Of a stretch of 64,000 bases of DNA, positions 1-7,688 are shown piece after piece. A program made the translations under genes and the position numbers. Position 1 is the first letter of the stretch. Each line of letters opens with the position of its first letter. The DNA comes from Clostridiales bacterium (GTDB taxonomy: Bacteria > Bacillota > Clostridia > Peptostreptococcales > Anaerovoracaceae), in assembly GCA_015058275.1 (NCBI GenBank), contig SVCQ01000001.1:62001-126000 (forward strand), written 5' to 3'. A model generated the notes under the pieces. The model did not search any database and was not told where the DNA came from. It saw only the letters and a list, made by a program, of their open reading frames with translations.

Positions 1-67
1 AAGGTATAATATATCGACCGGGGCTCAAAAAATCGCTTAAAACGCAAATTTCGGCCTCGGATTTTCG

Positions 68-87
68 TTGAAATTTCAAGGGTTTGA
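68..87 (+). repeat. copy 1 of a short dispersed intergenic repeat
   Basis: The sequence TTGAAATTTCAAGGGTTTGA contains the 12-bp palindrome TTGAAATTTCAA. Close relatives lie at 1907-1925 and 34234-34250, all between genes. In this copy the repeat is the right arm of an imperfect hairpin whose left arm is at about 31-51. Confidence 0.5.
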
Positions 88-285
88 GCGATTTGTGCCA
101 TCTGAATAATTCCGGATGAAAACGAGCTTTGAAAGGCAGATCCGGGTATATCAGAGGCCGATATGGATCTGAATGAACAAGGATGCAGCTTATGAGCCGA
201 ATGCTTACAAATGATAAATGCTTCATTGTATATATCTGTATTAAATAATAAAACAGATATAAATGATATGAACAGGGGATGAAGT

Positions 286-334
286 ATTCTTAAAACAAAT
301 ACCCATATATACTGTTTGAACCGGTATATATGGG
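286..334 (-). terminator. possible leftward terminator hairpin
   Basis: Arms CCCATATATAC (302-312) and GTATATATGGG (324-334) pair over 11 bp with an 11-nt loop. Read leftward, the hairpin is followed by a T-rich run (TATTTGTTTT). It lies about 260 nt beyond the bioY stop, so it could end a bioY read-through transcript or an unrecognised small RNA. Confidence 0.45.
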
Positions 335-595
335 CAGAAGTGCTGTAAGCCTCGCAATGACTGTAATGCGGGCTTTACGTGTTTCTGGCTGTCTCGGGTG
401 TATAACTATTCCGAAAATTATGATTTTAGGAATAGTTATGAATCTTCCGCACAGCCTCACCCTACATGTGAGCGTTCAGAACCTTTTACCTACGATAGTT
501 CCAATAGTCGCCGGTATGATTCAGCACCTCAAGCAAAAACCATCCGAATTTCTTAAGTATTTTTTTCATACACTAACTGCCCTTAACCGTCGTAG

Positions 596-1147
596 TTACT
601 TCAACACACCGTAAAGTACAGGCCTGAGCCTTCTGCAGGTCTCGACTGCAAGTATTATCTTGCCGATATCCGGGATCACAAATGGCAGCACGCAGAGGCT
701 GAGAGCATTCATGATGCTTGTACCGCTGCTATAGACTGTGGCAAACCAAATTGTACCAAATGCATAACATACCAGGAGCCCTGCCGGCATCGATACTGTA
801 AGGACTTTGATACTGCTTCCCCATATGCATTCAAATCCCCACATCAGCATAGCTGACAGCAGGAATCCGATAATATATCCTCCTGTCGCCCCTAGCATAT
901 AGCCGATCCCGGCAGAGAAACCTGAGAATACCGGTAATCCTATCGCTCCCATCAATAGATATACGCTGACAGCTGCAGTCCCCTTCCTGCCGCCAAGCAG
1001 GCCTACAGTAACAAATACGGCAAATGTCTGTAATGTGAACGGAACTGTTGCCGGTATGGTAATCCAGGAGCAAATCGCCATTAAGGCTACGCAAATCGAT
1101 ATGGACGTATAGTCGCTAATTGTATAATTATGACTTTTTGAATGCAT
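596..1147 (-). CDS. bioY: biotin transporter substrate-binding subunit BioY
   Basis: This is the S component of an ECF-type biotin uptake system, an integral membrane protein that captures biotin and works with a shared energizing module. The 183 residues match the usual BioY length and are hydrophobic, with about six membrane segments. Family signatures include VPFTLQTFAVF near residue 35, LLGGRKG near 50 and the glycine-rich stretch GYMLGATGGYIIGF around 82-95. No energizing genes (ecfA/ecfT) are nearby, so it probably shares a general module encoded elsewhere (inference). The start is the first Met of the frame and fits family N termini, but no good ribosome site precedes it. It is a single-gene unit behind the terminator of the 3D-domain gene. 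Confidence 0.88.
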   Translation of the reverse strand: MHSKSHNYTISDYTSISICVALMAICSWITIPATVPFTLQTFAVFVTVGLLGGRKGTAAVSVYLLMGAIGLPVFSGFSAGIGYMLGATGGYIIGFLLSAMLMWGFECIWGSSIKVLTVSMPAGLLVCYAFGTIWFATVYSSGTSIMNALSLCVLPFVIPDIGKIILAVETCRRLRPVLYGVLK

Positions 1148-1232
1148 TTATTATGTGGTAATTTCGACCTTCTGTTTCAATAATTTATATTCTCTGATAA
1201 TAGTTTAACATCTGCATTTTATGTGTGCAATT

Positions 1233-1285
1233 GAAAAGAGCCCGGCTTGCGGTTAACAATTAATATCCGTTTGCCGGTGCTCTTT
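1233..1285 (-). terminator. terminator of the 3D-domain gene
   Basis: Reading leftward just past the stop at 1290, AGAGCACCGGC pairs with GCCGGGCTCT and is followed by TTTTC. It ends the 3D-domain gene and separates it from bioY. The loop holds TTGTTAACC, which looks like half of a BirA operator, but no second half is placed correctly. Confidence 0.7.
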
Positions 1286-1289
1286 GAAT

Positions 1290-1817
1290 TTACCACGTAA
1301 CAGCTATATCGATCTGGTGTGGATTGCTGTAAGCAAAGCCTCCTGTATCGCAGACTATCGCCTTGCCAAGCGAGGTGTCTACAAGCGAGCCGCGAGGATG
1401 TACATTGAGATTAGCTGCGACCATTATATAGTCGCCGAGCATCTTGACTCCGTCATCTCTTACCCAATACTCGTCGGTGTTGCCCATGCGTCTCATTATA
1501 TTCACTACCCCGTTCATATTGAGGTTGTAATATGTCTCCTTGCCGGAAGGTCCGGTGATAGTACCCCTGCTCTTCGAGAGAACCGGGCCCTTCCATCTGA
1601 TAGACTCGGCAGCGGCTACCTGACCCGCATTAAGTTCGATCTGATGGCTCGCAGCTGCATTAGCGACAGTCATTCTTATGACCCTGGCTGCTCTGTCTGC
1701 AAGGCGTATCTCGGACATATTCCAGATCTCAGCTGATGTGTAGCTGCAGGCAGTTATCTCGAGTGCGATTATGAGTAACAGTATTATGTTCTTGCGTCTG
1801 AATAATCTCTTTTTCAT
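1290..1817 (-). CDS. 3D-domain (double-psi beta-barrel) lipoprotein
   Basis: Probably a secreted, lipid-anchored cell-wall protein. From the chosen Met, about 175 residues follow: basic start MKKRLFRRKN, a hydrophobic segment, then ITAC, which fits a lipobox with Cys at about residue 24. The C-terminal half has the 3D signature: VAANLNVHPRGSLVDTSLG, then CDTGGF and QIDIAV, with Asp in the last two blocks and Asn where the first Asp is usual. Such domains occur in wall-remodelling and MltA-like proteins, so a role in peptidoglycan turnover is inferred, not shown. An upstream GTG (1886) keeps the frame open, but a promoter at 1869-1896 lies over that extension, so the ATG at 1817 is preferred. 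It is transcribed alone. Confidence 0.75.
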   Translation of the reverse strand: MKKRLFRRKNIILLLIIALEITACSYTSAEIWNMSEIRLADRAARVIRMTVANAAASHQIELNAGQVAAAESIRWKGPVLSKSRGTITGPSGKETYYNLNMNGVVNIMRRMGNTDEYWVRDDGVKMLGDYIMVAANLNVHPRGSLVDTSLGKAIVCDTGGFAYSNPHQIDIAVTW

Positions 1818-1868
1818 TATTTGACCGTAAGTAATTATCGTTATCTTAATGTCCGTTAAGACTTCTAG

Positions 1869-1896
1869 ATTATACCCTATATTCACTGCAAATCAA
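1869..1896 (-). promoter_or_regulatory. promoter of the 3D-domain gene
   Basis: On the minus strand TTGATT (1891-1896), a 16-nt spacer and a perfect TATAAT (1869-1874). The -35 box lies in the T-tract of the preceding terminator, so the two signals are packed together. The predicted RNA start (about 1862) is downstream of the GTG at 1886, which argues for the shorter protein. Confidence 0.7.
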
Positions 1897-1939
1897 AAAG
1901 ATCCATGGAATTTCAAGGCTTTGAGCCCATGGATCTTTT
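1895..1939 (-). terminator. terminator of the LVIVD operon
   Basis: AAAAGATCCATGG (1896-1908) and CCATGGATCTTTT (1927-1939) form a 13-bp stem; read leftward it ends in a T-run. The 18-nt loop carries a copy of the dispersed repeat (GGAATTTCAAGGCTTTGAG). It lies about 80 nt past the LVIVD stop and is the natural end of that operon. Confidence 0.8.
1907..1925 (+). repeat. copy 2 of the dispersed intergenic repeat
   Basis: GGAATTTCAAGGCTTTGAG differs at few positions from the copy at 68-87. It lies exactly in the loop of the terminator at 1895-1939. Confidence 0.45.
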
Positions 1940-2021
1940 ATTGGTTATGCATATTATTGCCTGAATATGCCCTTTTTATGCTACATATTGTGGATAAGAG
2001 TTGTCATAGACCCAAGGAATA

Positions 2022-3413
2022 TCAGTCCTCGTATGTCTTTTTGAGGATATAGAAGCCGTCACTGTTGGCATCTACTATGATATATCCCCTGTCATCCACT
2101 ACAACGTCCTCAGTCATGGCCATCATAGGTCCCGGGAACGGGAAGAACTTCTTTGTAGGATTCGGAGGTATGAAGTACGCCTTCTCCTTGATGTAATAAG
2201 GGTCGGATACATCATATACTCTGAGACCTGCAGCGAAGTAGCAGTCATAGACCACATCTGTCCTCTGCTCGAGCCATGGCTTGCCGTCCATAGGCTCGTG
2301 GAGATTGTGAGGTCCGAACGGACCGCCTTTTGATCCCTCTGCAAGCATATATGTATTGAAGTTAGGAGCCGGGAAGTCCTCAGGCACCTCAGGATACGGG
2401 AATGTAGCTATCATGACAGGATTTGTCGGATCGCTTACATCGACCATGATTATCTGATTGAGCGCCTGTGCCTCCTTGACCATTCCGTCCTTGATAAAGC
2501 CGAATCTCTCCCCTTCGTTCATGACAACGCAGAGATCCCTGCCCTTGAGCGGGAGCGCTGTGTGTGTCCTTGCGCCTGCAAGTCTTGATGAGAATGCCGG
2601 CATGAATCTGAGCTGACCAAGAGCTTTCGGTCTTGTGAAATCAGATACATCAAGGATATAGAGTCCGTCTCCGCCGTAGCCTAGATATGCCTTGTCGCCG
2701 AGTACGAACGGAGGCCCGTGCATCCATCCTTTATCCATGAAGTCAGGATTGTGAGGAGCCGAGTGATCGACCTCGCGTCCCGGTACACCATAAATGTACT
2801 GGTGAGGCGCCCACCAGCGTCCGACTTCGTAGATGTTCTCAGGATCTGCAATATTGACGATCCTGTATATCATGCCTTCGTGCTCATCAGCCTCGCATGA
2901 AAGATGTACGAGGTCGCCGCCGTTGTACATGAATCTGTGAACACCCATGGAATACGGCACTCCGCAGTCCCAGTATCCGAGGAACTCAGGATTCTCAGGA
3001 TCCTTTTTGAGATCATATACCATAATGCCCTGCAGGCTCTTCATCTTGGCACGGTCGCCAACGAGTACCGAAGGTCCGCTGCCTGAAGTGAGAGCAAATA
3101 CGAGCTTGTCATCTGCGATCTGCACCTTTGGTATGGAAGTTGTCGGATATTCGTCTTTGTCGAACGGCAGCCATTTTTTGATGAATACCGGGTTACAAGG
3201 ATCGGTGACATCGCTTATCTGGATGCCGACACCCTCAGGACCTGCAGCGAATGCAGCTCCGTAGAGCAGGTATCTGCCGGCTTCAGTCTTATAAAGAGCC
3301 ATCTGGAACATGCCTGCCTTACCGTCGAGGTCACAGTATCCCAGAACTTCGAGGTTCTTTATATAGCCGTCATTTCCCTCCCCCTTTGAGTAGAAATATT
3401 TTCCTCCAGCCAT
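2022..3413 (-). CDS. LVIVD-repeat beta-propeller protein
   Basis: A 463-residue protein without signal peptide or membrane segment. It contains about six blade-like repeats: ISDVTDPCNPVFIKKW, VYDLKKDPENPEFLGYW, IVNIADPENIYEVGRWW, ILDVSDFTRPKALGQL, MVDVSDPTNPVMIATF and VYDVSDPYYIKEKAYF. This is the LVIVD pattern, expected to fold as a beta-propeller. His-rich turns (HSAPHNPD, GPFGPHNLHEP) might hold a ligand or metal. The biochemical role of such cytosolic LVIVD proteins is unknown to me. It is the last gene of a four-gene cluster, 11 nt after the EthD-like gene, with a clear AAAGGAG site before the ATG. Co-transcription with a flavoprotein and an EthD-like protein suggests a redox or catabolic pathway (inference). 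Confidence 0.72.
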   Translation of the reverse strand: MAGGKYFYSKGEGNDGYIKNLEVLGYCDLDGKAGMFQMALYKTEAGRYLLYGAAFAAGPEGVGIQISDVTDPCNPVFIKKWLPFDKDEYPTTSIPKVQIADDKLVFALTSGSGPSVLVGDRAKMKSLQGIMVYDLKKDPENPEFLGYWDCGVPYSMGVHRFMYNGGDLVHLSCEADEHEGMIYRIVNIADPENIYEVGRWWAPHQYIYGVPGREVDHSAPHNPDFMDKGWMHGPPFVLGDKAYLGYGGDGLYILDVSDFTRPKALGQLRFMPAFSSRLAGARTHTALPLKGRDLCVVMNEGERFGFIKDGMVKEAQALNQIIMVDVSDPTNPVMIATFPYPEVPEDFPAPNFNTYMLAEGSKGGPFGPHNLHEPMDGKPWLEQRTDVVYDCYFAAGLRVYDVSDPYYIKEKAYFIPPNPTKKFFPFPGPMMAMTEDVVVDDRGYIIVDANSDGFYILKKTYED

Positions 3414-3424
3414 TGTTGTCTCCT

Positions 3425-4300
3425 TTAACGCATTGTGATGTAGCCGCGGTACTGAGTCAGATTATCTGATCTTGCATAGTCTGACAGGAAGATACCGCTG
3501 ATGCCGTAGCTCTTCTTAAAGTACGGGAAGTCCTCTGTCTCAGCCCATGCAGGCTTAGCGCACTTCTTAGCAGCAGCCTCAGCAGCCTCTACCCATGCAG
3601 TCTGGCATTCAAACCACATCTCTACGATACGGTCGAAATCACAGTTGTTGACTTCCTTTTTGATCCTGCTGGATACGCAGCGGGTGCATCCGTCATTAGA
3701 AGTCCAGGCAGGGATGAACTCTTCTCTGAGCCACTTGTCGCCTTCCTCAGCGCTTACACCTTCTGGATACTTAACTACAAACTGCCATCTGTAGTTCGGT
3801 CCGTCCTCTACTGTGCGGCCTTCGCCTTTGAAGTCCTCTTCCCACCATACAGGTACGAATGCAAAGATGAAAGGAACGGTTCCTGCAGTCTCATCGCCCT
3901 TTGTAGCTCTTGCGTCATCACCCTCAAGATTGACCTCCTGGGACTTGTCGATGCCGTGCGAGTGACCTGCATCAGGGATGTTGTTCTGCCATACGAGTAC
4001 ATCTGTCGGGAAGTACTCAGTAAGTACCTTGTGATGATCTGCGGCAAATCCAAGATCATTAGGATTTGCGAGCCAGTAGTGCTCAGTCATCTGCATCCTT
4101 ACGGTGCCGAATCTCTCTCCGCCCGGAGGAGTCGGGAGTGCAGGATAGAATGCGTACTTGCTTACATATGGTCCGAACTGCGAGATGCTGTCAGGCACAT
4201 GATATCTGTATAGCCAGTTTTCGAGCTTGATCCTGTAATCCTCGTGAGCAAGGTCTACAAGTATTATGCTTCTTACCGGATAGAATTCAGGTCTGTTCAT
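3425..4300 (-). CDS. putative EthD-like / dimeric alpha-beta barrel protein
   Basis: A soluble protein of 291 residues. The first half (WLYRYHVPDSISQFGPYVSKY, then RMQMTEHYWL) resembles EthD-like dimeric alpha-beta barrels, in which a helix-strand unit is followed by an EH/HYW signature. The second half (FVVKYPEGVSAEEGDKWLRE to the end) looks like a second ferredoxin-like unit, so it may be a fused tandem barrel. It is rich in Trp, Tyr and His. Members of this fold include monooxygenases, decyclases and heme-binding proteins, but no specific reaction can be assigned. A good AAAGGAGATC ribosome site precedes the ATG. It sits between the flavoprotein and LVIVD genes in the same direction, behind the hairpin at 4328-4374. 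Confidence 0.5.
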   Translation of the reverse strand: MNRPEFYPVRSIILVDLAHEDYRIKLENWLYRYHVPDSISQFGPYVSKYAFYPALPTPPGGERFGTVRMQMTEHYWLANPNDLGFAADHHKVLTEYFPTDVLVWQNNIPDAGHSHGIDKSQEVNLEGDDARATKGDETAGTVPFIFAFVPVWWEEDFKGEGRTVEDGPNYRWQFVVKYPEGVSAEEGDKWLREEFIPAWTSNDGCTRCVSSRIKKEVNNCDFDRIVEMWFECQTAWVEAAEAAAKKCAKPAWAETEDFPYFKKSYGISGIFLSDYARSDNLTQYRGYITMR

Positions 4301-4327
4301 TGTTTGATCTCCTTTCAGTAAAAATCA

Positions 4328-4374
4328 GGAGCCGCCAGGTGTTAAGGAGGTGAATGATGTCTGCCGGCGGCTCC
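4328..4374 (-). terminator. intercistronic hairpin / attenuator
   Basis: GGAGCCGCC (4328-4336) and GGCGGCTCC (4366-4374) form a perfect 9-bp GC-rich stem with a 29-nt loop. Read leftward it is followed by TGATTTTTAC. It lies between the flavoprotein stop and the EthD-like start, so it is either a partial terminator or an mRNA processing or stability structure that sets different expression inside the cluster. Confidence 0.6.
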
Positions 4375-4391
4375 TTTATATTATTGGAATA

Positions 4392-5369
4392 TTAATTACC
4401 CTTTGATGGTGAAGGAGTCGGCTCTATAACGTTAGTATAGTGCTCCTTACGGGCCTTGAACTCAGGGTCCTTGAAGAGGTTCATGAGTCTGCCCTCATTC
4501 TCGAAGATATCCTGTCCGTGGAGTGCTTTACCCGAAAGGATATCGTGTGCATGATGCTCTGTAGCAGGATCGAACTTGAATACCATAGCTCCGTCTTCTA
4601 CTACCAGCTCACCGCGAAGTCCGCAGAGCTCGCACTCAGCCTGAGTAGTTCCAGGGAAGATATAGAAGTTGTTGCCATGGCAGTGAGGGCATGCACCCTT
4701 CTTGCCCTTCCAGAGGTCTATTTCCTCAGAGCCAGGGATCATGATGTGATTGTCAATGATGTACTGAGCAGCCTCTACGAGATTGCGTGCCATCTCTTTG
4801 GTTCTCTCGATCTTGTCGTCCTGCATGATGACGTCCTTGCACCATGAGAAGTAATCGTTGTCGATCACCTTCCAGCCAGGGCTCATAGCGAGCATTGCGT
4901 GGTCTGTCTCGGTTCTTACTGCCCAGTCAGATCCGCCGATAGCGAGGAAAGAAATAGCCTTCTGCATGAAGTATCTCTCATTGAGAGGCTCTTTGCCCTG
5001 CTCTTTGAGCTTTTCGTTGAGACCGAGAAGCATGCCTGTGTCGTGTCCAGGGCCCATGCGGTCACAGCAGATATGGAAGAGTCCGGATCCGCCCGACTCA
5101 TAGATAGGGTCAACGATGAATACACCGTCAGCCTCTACCATCTTCTCATAGAGAGCAGCAAAGTCGTCTTTTCTTGTGCATATCATACCCTTGCCCATTA
5201 CGAGACCTCTGGAGCAGGCTACGCATCCTGTGCAAGTCTGGAGATCCCAGTCGAATGCATGGATGAATTCGATCTCTGCGCCGAGCTTCTGGCACTCCTC
5301 GAGTGCGAGGCGGCACATAGTGTCGTTGTTACCGTTCTTGGTTCCGAAAGAAATACCGAGAATCTTCAT
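4392..5369 (-). CDS. flavodoxin-family Cys-rich flavoprotein with C-terminal zinc ribbon
   Basis: Predicted cytosolic oxidoreductase of 325 residues in the NADPH-dependent FMN reductase / iron-sulfur flavoprotein superfamily. The N terminus MKILGISFGTKNGNND is the FMN phosphate loop. CTGCVACSRGLVMGKGMIC near residues 46-64 gives a C-x2-C-x2-C-x11-C pattern that could hold a 4Fe-4S cluster, followed by RKDD and the flavin segment DPIYESGG. After the flavodoxin fold (to about residue 210), CPHC and CELC, 16 residues apart, form a likely zinc ribbon; this add-on is uncommon. An in-frame TTG at 5387 lies just upstream of the GGAGGG ribosome site, so the ATG at 5369 is the real start. Electron supply to the cluster's unknown reaction is the likely role (inference). 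Confidence 0.72.
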   Translation of the reverse strand: MKILGISFGTKNGNNDTMCRLALEECQKLGAEIEFIHAFDWDLQTCTGCVACSRGLVMGKGMICTRKDDFAALYEKMVEADGVFIVDPIYESGGSGLFHICCDRMGPGHDTGMLLGLNEKLKEQGKEPLNERYFMQKAISFLAIGGSDWAVRTETDHAMLAMSPGWKVIDNDYFSWCKDVIMQDDKIERTKEMARNLVEAAQYIIDNHIMIPGSEEIDLWKGKKGACPHCHGNNFYIFPGTTQAECELCGLRGELVVEDGAMVFKFDPATEHHAHDILSGKALHGQDIFENEGRLMNLFKDPEFKARKEHYTNVIEPTPSPSKGN

Positions 5370-5432
5370 ATTGTTTCCCTCCTTCAATATGCGTTCTACA
5401 TTTATGATAAGTTGAAATAAATTATTTCTTTT

Positions 5433-5918
5433 TTATTTTGCATCTGCCGGAGGGCCCATCTCAGGAGCCGGCTCATTGCAGATCTGTCTCGAAAGCTTGT
5501 CAGCTACGTTGTTCCAGAGGAATGCAACTACAAAGGATGCGATGTAGCATGGAATGAATCCGCCTGCTACAGCCTTCCAGTACTCGCTCATAGGAGCATG
5601 TGCTGTGATGACTACACCAAAGTATGTCATGATGAGGTCAAGTACGAGTGTGAATACAAATGCAATGACCATGTTGATGAGAAGTCCGAACTTCAGTGTA
5701 CCCGGCTGAGCGTGCTTGATCGCGAAGTCGAATCCCCACTTGCCTACCGGAAGGAAGTTGAGGATGAATGTTACGACATAAGCGAGGATGCAGCTAGGAA
5801 TGAAGCTTGACATCGAAAGATTTCCGCCAAGAAGAAGCGCTACTAAAGTAACGATGATCGACAGCGGAAGGTCCATTATAAGTGCATATACTGCTGTGAG
5901 TTTTTTGCTCTTCTGCAT
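5433..5918 (-). CDS. DUF2798-like integral membrane protein
   Basis: About 161 residues with four hydrophobic segments, in two similar halves (each starts with a basic run, then LIMDLPLSIIVTLVALL or LINMVIAFVFTLVLDLIM). This two-fold layout resembles DUF2798 membrane proteins, whose function is unknown. The frame opens at 5948, but AAAGGGGAG before the ATG at 5918 marks MQKSKKLT as the start. It is the first gene of the cluster that continues with the flavoprotein 63 nt downstream. It might be a small transporter or a membrane partner for the cluster (inference). Confidence 0.55.
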   Translation of the reverse strand: MQKSKKLTAVYALIMDLPLSIIVTLVALLLGGNLSMSSFIPSCILAYVVTFILNFLPVGKWGFDFAIKHAQPGTLKFGLLINMVIAFVFTLVLDLIMTYFGVVITAHAPMSEYWKAVAGGFIPCYIASFVVAFLWNNVADKLSRQICNEPAPEMGPPADAK

Positions 5919-6016
5919 TGTTATCTCCCCTTTCAGTGATATCTGCATCAGTAGATTCTTTATCTTGCTTGAATTTTATCAATCTTAATTCCTTTTGTAT
6001 AATTATTAAAACATAA

Positions 6017-6048
6017 ACGGGTGTATAACCATTTGGTTATACACCCGT
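6017..6048. terminator. perfect 15-bp inverted repeat between lysR and the redox cluster
   Basis: ACGGGTGTATAACCA (6017-6031) and TGGTTATACACCCGT (6034-6048) are perfectly complementary with almost no loop. It follows the lysR stop by 28 nt and precedes the cluster's first gene by about 100 nt. The T-rich sequence after it (TATGTTTTAATAATT, leftward) is only moderate, so it can be read as the ruvX-lysR terminator or as a regulator-binding palindrome ahead of the cluster. Confidence 0.6.
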
Positions 6049-6075
6049 AATTTCAACATATTGAGTAAATCATGA

Positions 6076-6975
6076 TCACTTAGCCAGATAATCGGATACA
6101 ACTTCTTTGAGTATTTTGCTCATCGTGATCATGTATTCGTCGTGTTTCATCCTCATCCTGGCTATGGATACGGTATCCGAAGCATCGAATCTCATCCACC
6201 TGAGATCATCGGCTCCCTTGGCCCAGACCCAGTCATCAGCAATAGTTACTCCCAGGTTGTTACGGACGCAGGTTATAGTGGATTCATGATTCTTGACGAA
6301 TCTGAGATTTGGGATGAATCCGTACGGCCTTGTGTATTCAGATATTGCCTCCACTATCATCTTATCTACGATCTCCCACGGAGCTATGAAGAGGTCATTC
6401 CTGAAGTCTCTTAATGTAAGCTCTTCCGGATCTCTGTCAGCCAGAGGATGTCTGGATGAGTATATGAGTATCTTGCCGGTCCGGCCTGCGTCATAAGTCT
6501 CGAGCTCCGGATAGGACGTGATGCTGTTCTTCATAGTCACTATGAAGTCAAGAGTGTTTGTCAGAAGACCTGTCGACAGGTCCTTGACACCGCAGCAGTT
6601 GATGATGACCTCCGAATCCGGATAGATCTCATTGTATCTCTCCATCACAGGAGGGATCACGTCGAACAGGTCCCAGCCCTCAAGAAATCCGACCCTCATT
6701 ATCTTGCGTTTCTTGCCGAGTATCTGGTCCGCCGCTATCTTTGTATTTAGATAATCGACTTTATATCTGCTGAAAAGCTCATAATACAGCTTGCCGACCT
6801 CAGTGAGTTCTGTCTTTTGATTATTGCGCCTGAAGAGCTTGGCTCCGAGTTCTTTCTCGAGCTGAGATATCTGCCTCGAGATAGCAGGCTGGGATACATA
6901 AAGTTCCTCAGCAGTCTTGCTGAAGCTGAGGTTTGTAGCCACCGCCATGAAATAATCGATCTGAAGGTCATTCAC
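6076..6975 (-). CDS. LysR-family transcriptional regulator
   Basis: A 299-residue regulator. Residues 1-60 form the winged helix-turn-helix (SFSKTAEELYVSQPAISRQI), and about 90-295 form the LysR substrate-binding domain. It starts with GTG, overlaps the ruvX stop by 4 nt (GTGA) and has a strong GGGGGAGGA site inside ruvX, so its translation is coupled to a housekeeping operon. The next leftward unit is the flavoprotein/EthD-like/LVIVD cluster, which is its most likely target (inference); a palindrome at 6017-6048 lies between them. The inducer is unknown. Confidence 0.85.
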   Translation of the reverse strand: MNDLQIDYFMAVATNLSFSKTAEELYVSQPAISRQISQLEKELGAKLFRRNNQKTELTEVGKLYYELFSRYKVDYLNTKIAADQILGKKRKIMRVGFLEGWDLFDVIPPVMERYNEIYPDSEVIINCCGVKDLSTGLLTNTLDFIVTMKNSITSYPELETYDAGRTGKILIYSSRHPLADRDPEELTLRDFRNDLFIAPWEIVDKMIVEAISEYTRPYGFIPNLRFVKNHESTITCVRNNLGVTIADDWVWAKGADDLRWMRFDASDTVSIARMRMKHDEYMITMSKILKEVVSDYLAK

Positions 6976-7418
6976 TTTGTATCCTCCCCCGGCATGCTGT
7001 CAAGATATCTCTGAAGTATGACTATTGCCGCCTGGCGGTCAATGATCTTTTTGCGGTCTTCCCTGCTCATCCCGGCCTCGATAAGGACTTCCTCAGCTTC
7101 AACTGTGGAATATCTCTCGTCCTGCCACTCTATCTTAACTTTTGACAAAGGCCCGGAGCTGCGAAGCTTGTTCTCAAGCATTGTACGGAAGTCTCTTACC
7201 TTTTGAGTCTGTATGGAATCATCACCGTCCAGACTCAGAGGCAGACCGATGACGACAGTCTCACAATCATACTCCCTGATATAATCGATCACCCTGCCTG
7301 TATCCTTGCGTATCCCGACTCTGTCAATAGTCGTGACTCCTGTCGCGATAACGCCAAGAGGGTCGCTTACCGCGACCCCCACTGTTTTGTCTCCGACGTC
7401 AAGCCCGAGTATCCTCAT
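6972..7418 (-). CDS. ruvX: Holliday junction resolvase-like / pre-16S rRNA nuclease
   Basis: YqgF/RuvX family, an RNase H-fold nuclease implicated in maturing the 5' end of 16S rRNA. It has 148 residues, close to the usual 140. The first catalytic Asp is in ILGLDVGDKTVGVAVSDP; VVIGLPLSLDG near residue 60 and the late Asp in DRQAAIVILQRYLD complete the pattern. The ATG shares one base with the ireB stop (TAATG), as expected for coupled translation. Order alaS-ireB-ruvX is a Firmicutes hallmark. Its own stop overlaps the GTG of lysR. Confidence 0.92.
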   Translation of the reverse strand: MRILGLDVGDKTVGVAVSDPLGVIATGVTTIDRVGIRKDTGRVIDYIREYDCETVVIGLPLSLDGDDSIQTQKVRDFRTMLENKLRSSGPLSKVKIEWQDERYSTVEAEEVLIEAGMSREDRKKIIDRQAAIVILQRYLDSMPGEDTK

Positions 7419-7672
7419 TATTTCTTCTCTATGCCGAGATAGTTAACCAGGATCTCTTCCAGGAGCTCATCTCTGTCCATCTTGAGGATGAGGTTTCTGG
7501 CGTTATTGTGGCTTGTGATATAAGATGGATCACCGGATGTAAGATAGCCGACGATCTGGTCGATCGCATTGTAGCCGCGATCTGTGAGAGCTGTATAGAT
7601 CTCTACTAATGCTTCTTTCTTGTCCAATTGACTGTCCTTAAACCCTTCAAACATGATAGTGTTCTTGCTCAT
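7418..7672 (-). CDS. ireB: IreB family regulatory phosphoprotein (UPF0297)
   Basis: An 84-residue protein. MSKNTIMFEGFKD and the following ALVEIYTALTDRGYNAIDQI and SYITSHNNAR are close to family consensus. In Enterococcus, IreB is phosphorylated by the PASTA kinase IreK and tunes cephalosporin tolerance; that role here is by analogy. AGGAGGTAG precedes the ATG. It lies 16 nt after alaS and overlaps ruvX by one base. Confidence 0.93.
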   Translation of the reverse strand: MSKNTIMFEGFKDSQLDKKEALVEIYTALTDRGYNAIDQIVGYLTSGDPSYITSHNNARNLILKMDRDELLEEILVNYLGIEKK

Positions 7673-7688
7673 TCTTACTACCTCCTGA

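Larger units (their letters stand above)
1..595. other. gene-poor stretch with hairpins
   Basis: I see no convincing gene here. An open frame of 94 codons lies on the plus strand at 330-614, but it has no ribosome site, runs through two inverted repeats and resembles no family I know. The stretch holds an imperfect long hairpin at about 30-94, a perfect 11-bp inverted repeat at 302-334, and another 11-bp inverted repeat at 402-412 and 429-439. The last part (540-595) is the 3' flank of bioY. It may be decayed sequence or carry a small RNA. Confidence 0.5.

Noticed and set aside
330..614. 94-codon open frame on the plus strand
   Set aside because: No ribosome site, crosses inverted repeats, overlaps the bioY end, no recognisable family.
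1245..1260. BirA (biotin repressor) operator before bioY
   Set aside because: Only one half-site (TTGTTAACC) is present, in the loop of the upstream gene's terminator.
5370..5387. TTG start for the flavoprotein
   Set aside because: The TTG lies just upstream of and reads into the GGAGGG ribosome site that serves the ATG at 5369.
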